From NCBI RefSeq assembly GCF_014696065.1, contig NZ_JACJPL010000030.1:1-49771 (forward strand): 49,771 bases of DNA, read 5' to 3'. The stretch's first letter is position 1. Each line of letters begins with the position of its first letter. A program made the translations under genes and the position numbers. This DNA comes from Leptolyngbya sp. FACHB-261. Lineage in GTDB: Bacteria > Cyanobacteriota > Cyanobacteriia > FACHB-261. Below are positions 16,935 to 26,197 of the stretch, in pieces. A model generated the notes under the pieces. That model was not told where the DNA came from. It ran no database searches and saw only the letters and a program-made list of their open reading frames with translations.

Positions 16935-19900
16935 ATGTCTGACGTGCTGCCTCAAAATCCCTTGACCATACCCGTGCCCCTCAACGAAAGCGAACGGTTA
17001 GCAGCACTTTATCGCTACAACATTCTCGACACACCACCCGAAGCAGCATTCGACCGCATCACCGCCTTAGCTGCCCGTCTGTTTGGAATGCCAATCGCCC
17101 TAGTTTCCCTGATTGATGAGTCGCGCGGTTGGTTCAAATCGGCTTATGGCATTGACCTAAAAGAAGTGCAGCGGGATGCCACCATTTGCAGCTTAGCGCT
17201 GTTGTCCAGTGAGGTTTTAGTCATTCCCGATACCCGCCAAGACTATCGCCTCACCTGTAACCCATTTGTGCAAAATGAACCAGGTCTACGATTTTATGCA
17301 GGTGCACCATTGCTGACCCGAGATGGCTTTAATCTGGGCACCCTTTGTCTGCTTGATACAAAACCACGCGATGCGCTGACCGATGAGCAACAGGAAGTTT
17401 TGTCAGATCTTGCAGCAATGGTGGTGGATGAACTAGAGCTACGATTGGCAGCCCGCAGAGTTGCTCAGATTGATAGAGCTTTACTACAGGTAACCCAAGG
17501 TGTTGCTGCAGCAATAGGTGAAGCCTTTTTTTCTGCCCTAGTGCAACACTTCACCCAAACCTTAGGAGTTGACTACACATACATTGGTTTGGTGAGCGGG
17601 GACCATCAAGAGTCGATTAGAACGATTGCCGCCTGTGCTAAAGGGCAAATCATCGACAACTTTGAATACCTATTGCAGGATACTCCGTGTCGGGAGATCA
17701 TCCAAAACCGAAAACTGTGTTCTTATCCCAAGGGAGTCCAGGCGCAATTTCCCAATGCACCACTGCTAGAGCCTCTGAATGTGGAAAGCTATGTAGCGAT
17801 TCCGTTTTTTGACTCAATAGGTACACCCCTCGGTTTGTTGGGGGTCATGGATGGCAAACCCTTAGAAAATATCCAGCTTGCAGAGTCTTTACTGACCATC
17901 TTTGCCCTGCGGATTGCCACCGAACTAGAGCGCCAGCAAACTGAAGCCGCACGGCAACAAGCGCAGCATGAGTTGGAGCGTCTGGTGCAACAACGAACGG
18001 CTGAATTATCCCGAGCAAACGAACTCCTTCACTTAGAAATTGCTGAACGCCAGCAAACCGAAGTCACCCTACAAAGAGAACAGGAGACGCTGAAGGTATT
18101 GCTAGATAACGTGCAAGCAGGGATTGTCGCCTGTAACGCTGAAGGAACCTTAACTCTATTCAACCAAGCGGCACGAGAATTTCATGGATTACCGGAGCAA
18201 CCGCCACCCACAGAGCAGTGGGCAACCCACTATGACCTATATCTGCCTGATGGTAAAACACGAATGCCGAAGGAGGAGATCCCCCTGTTTCGAGCATTAC
18301 AGGGAGAGACGGTTGACAACGTTGAGATGGTGATTGTTCCCAAGCAGGGCACAGCGCAAACTCTGCTCGCAAGTGGACAGACGATCCTTGATGCTCAGGG
18401 CAAAAAACAGGGCGCAGTCATCGTGATGCATGACATCACCGAACGCAAACGGGCTGAGGAGGAACGGGCGCAATTGGTGCGCGAGCAAGCTGCTCGGGCC
18501 ATGGCTGAAGTATCCCAGCAACAGGCAGCCTTTTTGGCAGAGGTCAGTTCTGTGCTGGCTTCTTCACTGGAGTATGAGCAAACCCTGCAAAGCGTTGCCA
18601 ATTTAGCCGTTCCCTATTTTGCAGACTGGTGCTCTGTAGATTTGCTCAATGATGATTGCAGCATCAGTCGGGTTGCTGTGGGGCATTCGGACCCCGAAAA
18701 AGTGAAGCTGGGGTGGGAAGTTGCTCAACGCTATCCCAGGCATCTGAGTGACGGGGATGGGATCTCGAAGGTGATGCAAACCGGGCAGAGTGAAATTGTC
18801 CCTGAAATTACCGATGAGCAGTTAGTGGCATCTGTTCCAGATCCTGGATACTTACAAATCCTACGAGGGTTAGGCTTAAAGTCTTGCATTGTGGCTCCTT
18901 TAAAGGCACGGGGACGAGTGCTAGGCAGTATCTCCTTTGTCTTTTCGGAATCTAATCGTCACTACAGCTTGGTTAACCTGGATTTGGCTGAGGAGCTGGC
19001 ACGTTGTGCTGCGGTCGCCATTGACAATGCCCGCCTCTATCACATGGCTCAACAGGCAAAGCAAGCTGCCGAAACAGCCGCTGAGCGCACGGCTCGTTTA
19101 CAAACAGTGACAGCTGCCCTTTCAGAATCCCTTACCCCTAAGCAAGTTGCAGGTGTAATCGTGGAACAGAGCATGGCAGCTTTAGAGGCTACGGCTGCCC
19201 TAGTGGTTTTAGTGAGTGCAGATAGGACGGAACTAGAAATTGTCAAATCGATCGGTTATCAAGCAGACCTAGTAGAGTCTTGGCGCAGGTTTTCGATCAA
19301 TGTTGATGTCCCACTGGCAGAAGCTGTCCGAACGGGGGAGCCTCAGTGGATGGAAACATTGGCAAACCGAATTGCTTGCTATCCTCATCTCGCTCATATC
19401 TACAGCCGATACGATTTCGACTCCTGGATGTCGCTTCCTTTAGTTGTGGAAGGCAAATCTGTGGGCGGCATGCTGCTCAGTTTTAAGGAGTTCAAGCAAC
19501 TGAGCCAGGATGAGCGCGAGTTTATTCTTGCCCTTAGCCGCCAGTGCGCTCAGGCAATTTCCCGGGCCCAATCCTATGAGGCAGAACGCAATGCAAGAGC
19601 CGAGGCAGAACAGGCCAACCGGGTGAAGGATGAATTTTTAGCGGTGCTGTCCCATGAGTTGCGCACGCCGCTCAACCCCATCTTGGGCTGGTCAAAGCTC
19701 CTGCAAAACCAGAAGCACGATAATGCTACCTTGACTCGTGGTTTGCAAACGATCGAGCGCAACGCCAAATTGCAAACTCAACTGATTGAAGATTTATTGG
19801 ATGTCTCCCGAATTCTGCGGGGCAAACTCAGTCTCAATGTGGCTCCCGTAGATCTAAAGCCCACCCTTGAAGCCGCAATGGAAACAGTGCGTCTGGCAGC

Positions 19901-20741
19901 AGAAGCGAAGGCAATTCAGATTCAAACCCAACTAAACCCAACTGTGGGGTGCGTCTCAGGGGATGCCGATCGCTTACAGCAAGTTGTTTGGAATCTACTC
20001 TCCAATGCTGTCAAGTTCACACCACGGGGTGGACAAGTGCAAATTACCTTAGAGCAGATTGATTCTCAAGCGCAGATTCAAGTTAGTGATACCGGAAAGG
20101 GCATTACACCAGAATTTCTTCCTTATATCTTTGAGCGCTTTCGCCAAGCCGATAGTAAAACCACCCGTGAGTTTGGTGGCTTAGGGTTAGGATTAGCGAT
20201 CGTGCGGCAACTGGTTGAACTGCATGGCGGTACAGTTCAGGTCGACAGCGCTGGTGAAGGACAGGGCACAACGTTCACAGTCAGACTACCGCTACTCCCG
20301 GGTAAGGTCAAAAACGTGAAGGATGAAAAAGATAATCTTCAGTCTCTCGCCTCCAGGGCGAATCCTTTACAAGGTGTTCGAATTTTGGTTGTGGATGATG
20401 AAACGGATGCTCGTGAATTGCTGGTTTTTGTACTGGAACAGGCTGGAGCAATCGTCGCTGAAGTTACCTCTGTAGCCGAAGCACTCCAAACGTTTGAGCA
20501 GACAAACTTTGATCTGCTAATCAGTGACATCGGGATGCCAGAGATGGATGGTTACATGCTGATGAAACAGGTGCGGGCTTTAGAAGCAGAAGCTAAGAAA
20601 ATTCCAGCCATTGCACTGACAGCCTACGCTGGAGACTTCAACCAACAACAAGCCTTGCAAGCAGGATTTCAGAAGCATATTTCTAAACCTGTAGAGCCTT
20701 CTGTACTAATTACTAACATTACAGCTCTGATTAATCGGTGA
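16935..20741 (+). CDS. Hybrid sensor histidine kinase (GAF-GAF-PAS-GAF-GAF-HK-REC)
   Basis: A 1268-aa kinase. Order: GAF (15-175, opening LAALYRYNILDTPPEAAFDR), GAF (180-340), coiled coil (340-385), PAS (390-500, exit HDITERKRAEE), GAF (530-700), GAF (725-890), HisKA with His907 in VLSHELRTP, HATPase (LLSNAVKF, DTGKGI, GGLGLGLAI), receiver with Asp1198 in ISDIGMP and a C-terminal Lys in HISKPV. No TM segment and no obvious bilin-binding Cys-His motif in the GAF domains. It follows the preceding kinase by 65 bp on the same strand and shares with it nearly the same HisKA-HATPase-REC half (PLNPILGWSKLLQ, AYAGDFNQQQA), so the two probably arose by duplication and may cross-talk. Confidence 0.95.
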   Translation: MSDVLPQNPLTIPVPLNESERLAALYRYNILDTPPEAAFDRITALAARLFGMPIALVSLIDESRGWFKSAYGIDLKEVQRDATICSLALLSSEVLVIPDTRQDYRLTCNPFVQNEPGLRFYAGAPLLTRDGFNLGTLCLLDTKPRDALTDEQQEVLSDLAAMVVDELELRLAARRVAQIDRALLQVTQGVAAAIGEAFFSALVQHFTQTLGVDYTYIGLVSGDHQESIRTIAACAKGQIIDNFEYLLQDTPCREIIQNRKLCSYPKGVQAQFPNAPLLEPLNVESYVAIPFFDSIGTPLGLLGVMDGKPLENIQLAESLLTIFALRIATELERQQTEAARQQAQHELERLVQQRTAELSRANELLHLEIAERQQTEVTLQREQETLKVLLDNVQAGIVACNAEGTLTLFNQAAREFHGLPEQPPPTEQWATHYDLYLPDGKTRMPKEEIPLFRALQGETVDNVEMVIVPKQGTAQTLLASGQTILDAQGKKQGAVIVMHDITERKRAEEERAQLVREQAARAMAEVSQQQAAFLAEVSSVLASSLEYEQTLQSVANLAVPYFADWCSVDLLNDDCSISRVAVGHSDPEKVKLGWEVAQRYPRHLSDGDGISKVMQTGQSEIVPEITDEQLVASVPDPGYLQILRGLGLKSCIVAPLKARGRVLGSISFVFSESNRHYSLVNLDLAEELARCAAVAIDNARLYHMAQQAKQAAETAAERTARLQTVTAALSESLTPKQVAGVIVEQSMAALEATAALVVLVSADRTELEIVKSIGYQADLVESWRRFSINVDVPLAEAVRTGEPQWMETLANRIACYPHLAHIYSRYDFDSWMSLPLVVEGKSVGGMLLSFKEFKQLSQDEREFILALSRQCAQAISRAQSYEAERNARAEAEQANRVKDEFLAVLSHELRTPLNPILGWSKLLQNQKHDNATLTRGLQTIERNAKLQTQLIEDLLDVSRILRGKLSLNVAPVDLKPTLEAAMETVRLAAEAKAIQIQTQLNPTVGCVSGDADRLQQVVWNLLSNAVKFTPRGGQVQITLEQIDSQAQIQVSDTGKGITPEFLPYIFERFRQADSKTTREFGGLGLGLAIVRQLVELHGGTVQVDSAGEGQGTTFTVRLPLLPGKVKNVKDEKDNLQSLASRANPLQGVRILVVDDETDARELLVFVLEQAGAIVAEVTSVAEALQTFEQTNFDLLISDIGMPEMDGYMLMKQVRALEAEAKKIPAIALTAYAGDFNQQQALQAGFQKHISKPVEPSVLITNITALINR

Positions 20742-20979
20742 CTGTAGCAAGCTAATCTGAGCACTACAAACCTGGTGACTAAAGCCGTGTCGCCCCTGTA
20801 GACTCAGAGACCCTGCAGGTGAGTTTAGATCTGGTCTGCGTGAGCAGAATGCTCAGATTCAGGTGCTTGAACTTAGCCGGAGCCACGAGCGCCGTCTGTA
20901 AAACCTAGAACAGGACCAAGGCTGATGAAGTTGTAGGCAGAGTGAAAAAGTGGAACGGCAGTGGCTGACGTCTCGACAA
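20742..20979. other. Gap after the kinase operon, possible coiled-coil gene remnant
   Basis: No intact gene. One plus-strand frame reads REQNAQIQVLELSRSHERRL, a stop, then NLEQDQG, which looks like a decayed coiled-coil sequence. Nothing else is recognisable. Confidence 0.25.
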
Positions 20980-21255
20980 TCAATTGTGGTGGCTGCGGGA
21001 ATCGCTCAGTCTCTTCAGCATTTTGCTATATTCTTGCCGAGCTGCCTGAAGTTCCTTACGGGTCTGTTGAAGCTCTAAACGCAGGTCCACCAATTCCTCC
21101 CGGGCGTGCAGAAGCTCCTGATGCATGTCTTGGATCTCCTGGCTGACCTCACTGTATTCAGATTGAAGCAGCCTGACCAGTTCTGGTTGCACCCCCTTTT
21201 CTTTATAGCTTCTCTCCAACGTTTTTCTGGATCCAACCGCTTCTGTCAATTCCAC
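20980..21255 (-). CDS. Short coiled-coil protein (paralog of 31349-31621)
   Basis: A 91-aa protein from a GTG start, almost entirely heptad-rich from residue 28 on: SEYSEVSQEIQDMHQELLHA, LRLELQQTRKELQAARQEY. No TM or signal peptide. It shares the pattern TEYSEVRQEL...LRxxLQQTRxELQxxRQxxxKxLxxLxxS with the product of 31349-31621; lengths are 91 and 90 residues. Both copies lie next to a stand-alone CheY-like receiver (here divergent from 21482), which suggests a functional link such as a scaffold or output partner. The function is unknown. Confidence 0.65.
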   Translation of the reverse strand: MELTEAVGSRKTLERSYKEKGVQPELVRLLQSEYSEVSQEIQDMHQELLHAREELVDLRLELQQTRKELQAARQEYSKMLKRLSDSRSHHN

Positions 21256-21481
21256 CTGTAACCAGCCTTTCCACTTGATACCCTCACCTATAAAATGAGA
21301 GGCATCTTCGCCTTAAGCATCCACCTCTAGGGCGAGACGCACAGGAAGCAGGCAAACCTCGCTAGGCTTGCAAAAGACCAAAGAATCAGGAACAATCACC
21401 CATCAGAGGTTAAGCATTTACCCTTAGGGAGGCAAACCAGGTGATTTCAAGACAGTTCTCCCCTCGCAGGAGTAGCAATTA

Positions 21482-21874
21482 GTGGAGGAGCGCCCGCTCA
21501 TATTGTTGGTTGAAGATCAGGAGGACAACCAACAGCTGCTCGCATTCATCTTGGAAAGCTTAGGATTCTCCTACGTTATTGCTGCTAACGGCGCTATAGC
21601 CCTAGAGCTAGCTCAGCAGCAGCCACTAGACCTAATTCTGCTTGATATTGCCATTCCGGAAATAGATGGGTTGGAGGTTGTGCGACAGCTCAAGGCGGAT
21701 TCGAAAACCTCTACTATTCCAGTAGTCGCGGTTACAGCAATGGCAATGGTGGGAGATAGAGACCGTATACTTGCCGCTGGCTTTGACGCCTATGTGAGCA
21801 AGCCCTACATACTGGACGACATAGAGGAAATCACCACACGCTATTTGGGTATACCTGATGCCATTAAATACTGA
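21482..21874 (+). CDS. Stand-alone CheY-like response regulator
   Basis: A 130-aa single receiver domain: acidic pair in LLVEDQEDN, phospho-acceptor Asp in LILLDIAIPEIDG, Thr in VAVTAMAM, Lys in YVSKPY. It has no output domain. The GTG start at 21482 is preceded by CAGGAG at a suitable distance and gives a normal receiver N-terminus (MEERPLILLVEDQ). Such receivers serve phosphorelays or act by protein contacts. The two hybrid kinases just upstream on the same strand are candidate partners. A coiled-coil gene is divergent from it. Confidence 0.93.
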   Translation: MEERPLILLVEDQEDNQQLLAFILESLGFSYVIAANGAIALELAQQQPLDLILLDIAIPEIDGLEVVRQLKADSKTSTIPVVAVTAMAMVGDRDRILAAGFDAYVSKPYILDDIEEITTRYLGIPDAIKY

Positions 21875-21921
21875 CCACTCTCCAGCAAAGCGTTAATTCT
21901 TGTAAAGGTGCAATTAAGAAC

Positions 21922-21943
21922 CCCCTAGCTGTGCTGCTAGGGG
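21922..21943. terminator. Hairpin after the response regulator
   Basis: CCCCTAGC (21922-21929) / GCTAGGGG (21936-21943), 6-nt loop, 48 nt past the receiver stop. No T tract on the plus strand, so termination strength is uncertain. Confidence 0.45.
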
Positions 21944-22254
21944 AAAGACAAAGTTCCTTATAGAGGATACATTAACCCTGGCTCCTTTTGGCAAAATACT
22001 AGGAACCATCATAAAGCGCAACTTATGGGTGCTACCTCAGGACTTATCAAGCCCGGCACTCTCGAGGTTTTTAGCTCCCTTTCCAATTTGTGCAAAAATT
22101 CGTGAAGCAATTGAACAAACAAAACATTAGGTGCAATAGAAGCACCCTTCAATAGCTTGTAAAAGCCTTGATGAAGCTAGTGGCATAATACTGAAAGACT
22201 GCCTATATTACTCCGGAAGAATGTGCATTCTATGCCTTGACCAGCGGAATTCCC

Positions 22255-22368
22255 AATAAAAAGCTCCCCGCAATGCCTCGGAGAGCCGAAAGGAGCCAAC
22301 TAAATGTCTCGCTCATCCCAGCGTTCCCCGTTCCTACAAGGAAACCCCTACCGTTGTGGCAGGGGCTT
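22255..22368 (-). terminator. Two tandem terminator hairpins after the secreted repeat gene
   Basis: On the minus strand, past the stop at 22434: AGCCCCTGCC / GGTAGGGGTTT (22342-22368), then GCTCTCC / GGGGAGC followed by TTTTTATTG (22255-22286), a good intrinsic terminator. Both recur after the paralogous gene (34755-34781 and 34677-34706). Confidence 0.6.
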
Positions 22369-22433
22369 AGATGTCTGAGGAAATCGTCAAGGTCGTGGCA
22401 GACGCGGCGATGGCGATTGCCTATCAATGATGC

Positions 22434-22898
22434 CTAGGCTTGCTGAATCGGACCCGTGTAGTAACCGTTGTCTTCAGGACTTGCTGAAGCCGTCAGCAGG
22501 TGGTCTCGGACTTGGGTCGGAATCGCAGCAGTCTCAAACCGTTCCCGTAACTTGTCAGGAATTGCGGCTTGCAGGTTGCGCACGTCGTATTGGCTGTCAG
22601 AGGGGCTGATCACACCAGCAGAGGCGGTCAGAAGGCGGTCCCGCAGTTGTTGGGGAATCTCAGCAGTCAGCATGTGGTTCCGCACGTCAGTCGGAATTGC
22701 TCCGATTGTGAACTGAAGGCGCTGGTCTTCAATACCAACAGAGCCGTCAGCGGTCAGCAGGTGGTCTCGCACTTGAGTGGAAATGGCGGCGGTCTCGAAG
22801 TGCTCGCGAATCTTCTCAGGGATGGCGGCTTGAGCAGTAGAAGCTAGACCAAGGGTGAAGAGGGTGGCTAGAGCAGCGTTGCGAAGAGTGGTTTTCAT
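22434..22898 (-). CDS. Small secreted protein with six 12-residue IPxxVRxHLLTA repeats
   Basis: A 154-aa protein. Residues 1-24 form a clear signal peptide (basic start, hydrophobic core, AQA cleavage), so it is periplasmic or extracellular. The mature part holds three pairs of a 12-residue repeat, I-P-x-x-[VIL]-R-[DEN]-[HR]-[LFM]-[LE]-T-A, at 26-37/39-50, 68-79/81-92 and 113-124/126-137; the spacing within each pair is exactly 13. The C-terminus is ASPEDNGYYTGPIQQA. I recognise no named family. A 67-aa paralog with one pair of repeats is at 34846-35049, with matching flanks. The repeats would form short amphipathic helices; the function is unknown. Confidence 0.8.
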   Translation of the reverse strand: MKTTLRNAALATLFTLGLASTAQAAIPEKIREHFETAAISTQVRDHLLTADGSVGIEDQRLQFTIGAIPTDVRNHMLTAEIPQQLRDRLLTASAGVISPSDSQYDVRNLQAAIPDKLRERFETAAIPTQVRDHLLTASASPEDNGYYTGPIQQA

Positions 22899-23283
22899 TT
22901 CCTTTACCTCAGACTGTTTGGGCTCGAACTCTCGATGTCTTTAATGTAGACCCTAATTGTTTGAGTGTCAACAGTTTGACTAGAGGATTTTAGACAAGTC
23001 CTGACAAACGTTGGAAAAGCAAGCTCGGCAGGGGCTGATTTGCTACTGGTTTCCCAACCCATCTCTGTTCCCTGTTCACTAGTGCTTAGCAGTAAGCAGG
23101 CTGTGGGGCGGCTGTAGGCTGAAATGGGGGTCTCATTCCAACACTCCTAAGCATCCTCAAGCAGCAGGCGCACGGGTCTCAATCGAACCGTTGTAGCTCT
23201 CATTTATGGGCTTGTGGCTCCGACGAGATTACTCGTCGTCAAAGCCAATCGAAAATTCCAAAGACCCTGCTCTGCTTATATCA

Positions 23284-23673
23284 TCAAGATATTATTGCAT
23301 CCCAGATTGTTTTTGTGTCCGCATACATGCGAAAGCGACAAATTTTCCCGGCGCGTAAATCGTAAATGTGTGCAGCAGATGCAGACATTAATTTGCTCGA
23401 AACACGGTGATGTCCGACATATTGCCCAAGGACAACGATCGAATCACCTGCATCAAGAAACTGTTCGATTTGATAGGCAAACCCTTCCCATTTACTATCG
23501 TTAGCTTTAAAGACCCCTTCAATCACCTCAGTAACACCTTTGCGAGTAGTACCATCTGGAAACCCCTTGTTCTGAATCCATTCAAGATCATCGGTGCAAA
23601 TGTGCAGGAAAGCATCGTAGTCCTTTTCGCGAAAGGCACGGTAAAGTTCTTGAACAGTCTCAAAGTTGCTCAT
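23284..23673 (-). CDS. NTF2-like / SnoaL-like domain protein
   Basis: A 129-aa protein fitting the SnoaL-like NTF2 fold: N-terminal helix FETVQELYRAFREKDYDAFL, then the beta-rich part DDLEWIQNKG, IEQFLDAGDSIVVLGQYVG and a final AHIYDLRAGKICRFRMYAD. Such proteins are small ligand-binding or isomerase-like units. No catalytic residues can be assigned by eye and no partner gene is obvious. The usual length for the family is 110-140 residues, so it looks complete. Confidence 0.85.
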   Translation of the reverse strand: MSNFETVQELYRAFREKDYDAFLHICTDDLEWIQNKGFPDGTTRKGVTEVIEGVFKANDSKWEGFAYQIEQFLDAGDSIVVLGQYVGHHRVSSKLMSASAAHIYDLRAGKICRFRMYADTKTIWDAIIS

Positions 23674-24113
23674 TGTCCCTTGTCATTCCTATCTATAGAT
23701 CAACACTGTCCGCAGCAACACAATCGATATTGCAAATTTGTCCTGTCTGGGACACTCTCGTAGTAGAACGATTGCTTTAATCTCAACCAAAAGCTCTGGA
23801 AATGCTAATCTGGATACTTGCAGCCCAGCGGACGAAGTAGGCAGTGTATGCCCCTGGTAGAACTCTGCCCGTTCGGGCATTACTCAGCTTTAAAACGATC
23901 CATATCGGTTGTAAAGATGGATTCTTTGATGACATCAATAAACGTCGTACTGTGCGCTTCCAAAATTCACTATGTTTCCAACTGGGACAGCTTGAGCATA
24001 ACCAAGGAATTTGGTGAAGTCTCTACCGTGAAAGAAGACTTCTTTCCGAATTGCTTACTTTATAGGTATGTGTTTCTGGATGTATTGATAAGGCTGTTGT
24101 ATAACAGGAAATC

Positions 24114-24758
24114 TCAACCTGAAAGCCGCACTGATCCTTGATGGATACATTTACTCGTCCGATCGGGACTGGTAAATGCTCGTCCTAGGTTTTCTGCGGT
24201 TTTCAAGTAGAGATGGCGACGCTCTGCATTTGCTTCACCCTCCACATCAAGAAAGTAATGGCTCTCAACATCTGTGAGTCCGCAATAAGCAAAGGTACCC
24301 ACCTCAAGCTGCGCCTTCATAGCATTGTCGTAGCCATACTTTTCATAGGTTGCTTTCCTTGAGCCACCTGTAGCAAGAATCAGGGTTGGGCGATTTTTCA
24401 GCAACCCTCGGCTGGTTGCTTGGGGATCAACAGACCAGGCCCAGCCTCCAGTAAGGACGCGATCAAGCCAACCTTTCATCAGGGCAGGCATCCCCCACCA
24501 GTAAACTGGAAAGATGAAGACTAGTGCATCTGATCGATCGACACGAGCGTGTTCTACTGCTATCTCAGTTGGCAGAGGTTCACCCCAAAAGTGAGCGTGA
24601 TCGGCTTGGGTAAATCGAGGGTCAAACCCCTCTTGATGCAGATCAACAATCTCAGCTGTGGTTCCAGGGTTATCTTCAATGCCCCTGACAAAAGCTTGTA
24701 AAACAGCATGAGGAAAGGTTCCCTCAACAGGGTGTGCAAAGATGATCAGAGTATGCAT
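24114..24758 (-). CDS. NAD(P)H-dependent oxidoreductase, flavodoxin-like fold (NQO/MdaB type)
   Basis: Starts MHTLIIFAHPVEGTFPHAVL, the standard opening of the NAD(P)H:quinone-oxidoreductase-like flavodoxin fold (beta1 and phosphate loop for FMN/FAD). FPVYWWGMPALMKGWLDRV is the conserved flavin-contacting motif, followed by ATGGSRKATYEKYGY. About 214 aa, close to the family length. An upstream in-frame ATG at 24806 would add 16 residues with no family match, so 24758 is preferred. It is divergent from an HxlR regulator at 24878; HxlR proteins often control such quinone or nitro-reductases in response to electrophiles. Confidence 0.88.
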   Translation of the reverse strand: MHTLIIFAHPVEGTFPHAVLQAFVRGIEDNPGTTAEIVDLHQEGFDPRFTQADHAHFWGEPLPTEIAVEHARVDRSDALVFIFPVYWWGMPALMKGWLDRVLTGGWAWSVDPQATSRGLLKNRPTLILATGGSRKATYEKYGYDNAMKAQLEVGTFAYCGLTDVESHYFLDVEGEANAERRHLYLKTAENLGRAFTSPDRTSKCIHQGSVRLSG

Positions 24759-24877
24759 TTCCTTCACTGATTCCTTTTCATGCACAATGGCGTTGATGTA
24801 CTCCAATTCTTACAGCTATGCAATAAGGTTCACAAGTAGGCAGTTTTCAGACAGATACTTACCAAAGGGATACCTTT

Positions 24878-25309
24878 ATGCAAGCACAGGACTTTCAGCC
24901 AACGGCGATCGCCAATCGCGACATAACTGGAATTGATGCCTGGGATACCTGTGACAATCGTCATTCAACGATAGCTTGTCCAACAAGCGAAGTACTTGAT
25001 TTAATCGCACATAAATGGACGGTGCAGATTATTTACTACCTACACCAGCAAAGAGTGCTTCGCTTCCGTCAACTGCATCGTCTTGTTGCACCGATCACTC
25101 AAAAAGAATTGACAAAACGGCTGCGGAAGCTAGAATCTGTGGGACTAATCAACCGTACGGCGTATGCAGAAGTTCCGCCTCGCGTTGAGTATCAATTAAC
25201 CGAGTTGGGGCTAACTTTAGTGCAACCATTGGCTGTCTTAGCTCAATGGGCTGAGGACAATCTTGATACGATTAAAGCTCACCAATCTCAAAATCAGAAT
25301 ATTGATTAA
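24878..25309 (+). CDS. HxlR family transcriptional regulator
   Basis: A 143-aa protein. The family signature CPTSEVLDLIAHKWTVQIIY (Cys at the usual redox/ligand position, then HKW) is followed by the winged helix LRFRQLHRLVAPITQKELTK, LRKLESVGLINRTAYAEVPP, VEYQLTELG. The N-terminal ~30 residues are an extension. It is divergent from the flavodoxin-fold oxidoreductase with about 120 bp between starts, so it most likely regulates that gene, possibly through the conserved cysteine as in YodB/HypR-type proteins. Confidence 0.93.
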   Translation: MQAQDFQPTAIANRDITGIDAWDTCDNRHSTIACPTSEVLDLIAHKWTVQIIYYLHQQRVLRFRQLHRLVAPITQKELTKRLRKLESVGLINRTAYAEVPPRVEYQLTELGLTLVQPLAVLAQWAEDNLDTIKAHQSQNQNID

Positions 25310-25392
25310 ATGAACTGGACGATCGCCTCCACGAAATCGATTGTGTCGCAAAAACTTTTAGAAATCCTATCCGTGGAGTTGAAGCAGACATA

Positions 25393-25521
25393 TTACAACG
25401 CTGCCAATAGTGCTTCAGGAATCTCTTGTGACACTGGCATTATTACTCCTAGCTCGATTGCAGCAGCTAGACATTCTTCTAAAAGCTCTTGCTTATTTTG
25501 GGGTTCAGTGACTCGGCTCAT
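25393..25521 (-). CDS. Small hypothetical protein, 42 aa
   Basis: Reads MSRVTEPQNKQELLEECLAA, then AIELGVIMPVSQEIPEALLA to a TAA. It is helical and acidic, without TM or signal peptide. An 11-bp palindrome, ATAACGGTTAT (25537-25547), lies 16 nt upstream of the ATG and could be an operator. No family is recognised; it could be a remnant of a longer regulator. Confidence 0.35.
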   Translation of the reverse strand: MSRVTEPQNKQELLEECLAAAIELGVIMPVSQEIPEALLAAL

Positions 25522-25812
25522 GAGCTGATAGTTAACATAACGGTTATAACATTAATGATTAACATAGTCGGATAGAAGAATATAGCTCATATGCTCCAAG
25601 AAAAAAGCCGCTCAATTTGTCGTTCGTGATTTTCGGCATCGCGCTTTGGTCTGAAGCATTTCTATCTATTCGGTTTGGCAGAGAGACGTTGTTTGTCAGT
25701 GGTAATCCTTGGCTCCTGTTGCTATTTTCGTGATCTTATACTTACAGCATAGGCTTTAGTCAGAGCGAGTTCAGTGATCGGCAAAGTTAGTGGGGAGAAT
25801 TTGCTGAGTGTT

Positions 25813-25947
25813 ATGGTATTGATGGCTTTGACGGCTCTGTTATTGGATGGTGTTACATTAACTTGGTTTCAGCGTTGGTGTGGTCTTGGGCAAACAGATT
25901 TGTTACTCGCAGATGCCTGGCTGCTATTAGGTGTTGTGTTGGGGTGA
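25813..25947 (+). pseudogene. Membrane-protein C-terminal fragment
   Basis: 44 codons reading MVLMALTALLLDGVTLTWFQ, then a short loop and AWLLLGVVLG to a TGA: two hydrophobic helices typical of the end of a small integral membrane protein. There is no complete N-terminal part upstream. The rest of 25522-26197 shows no other coding signal apart from this decay. Confidence 0.3.
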
Positions 25948-26197
25948 GTTTGACCGTTGGATATTGGGAATCCCACCGCTATGTTGACTAAAAATTCTGA
26001 GCATGCCGCAAGCTAACCAGCCGCTGGAGCAGCGATTTGAATACTTTGCACTTCGTTTTAGTTCTCTCATCACCGCTTAACTTGGCTGCTAGCCTGCTTT
26101 GCTCATTGGTTAGCGCGGTAGTCGCAGGGTTATCTGTGAGCGTTCAAGTCTACTGAGTGACGGTTATCTGTGGATAGTTTTGAAGTTGTTGATTAGA

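Larger units (their letters stand above)
22250..23250. repeat. Segmental duplication, copy 1 (copy 2 at 34670-35300)
   Basis: Downstream hairpins, coding ends, upstream leader (TTTCATTTCCTTTACCTCAG with the following CTGTTTGG region) and further upstream sequence (TCAAGCAGCAGGCGCA, GTCTCAATCGAACC) recur in the same order at 34670-35300. Copy 2 lacks the middle of the coding region (two repeat pairs). Divergence is moderate, so the duplication is not recent. Confidence 0.75.

Noticed and set aside
23689-24113. Small frames on both strands between the NTF2-like and oxidoreductase genes
   Set aside because: No ribosome sites or family motifs; a short GCCCG/CGGGC hairpin at about 23867 has no T tract.
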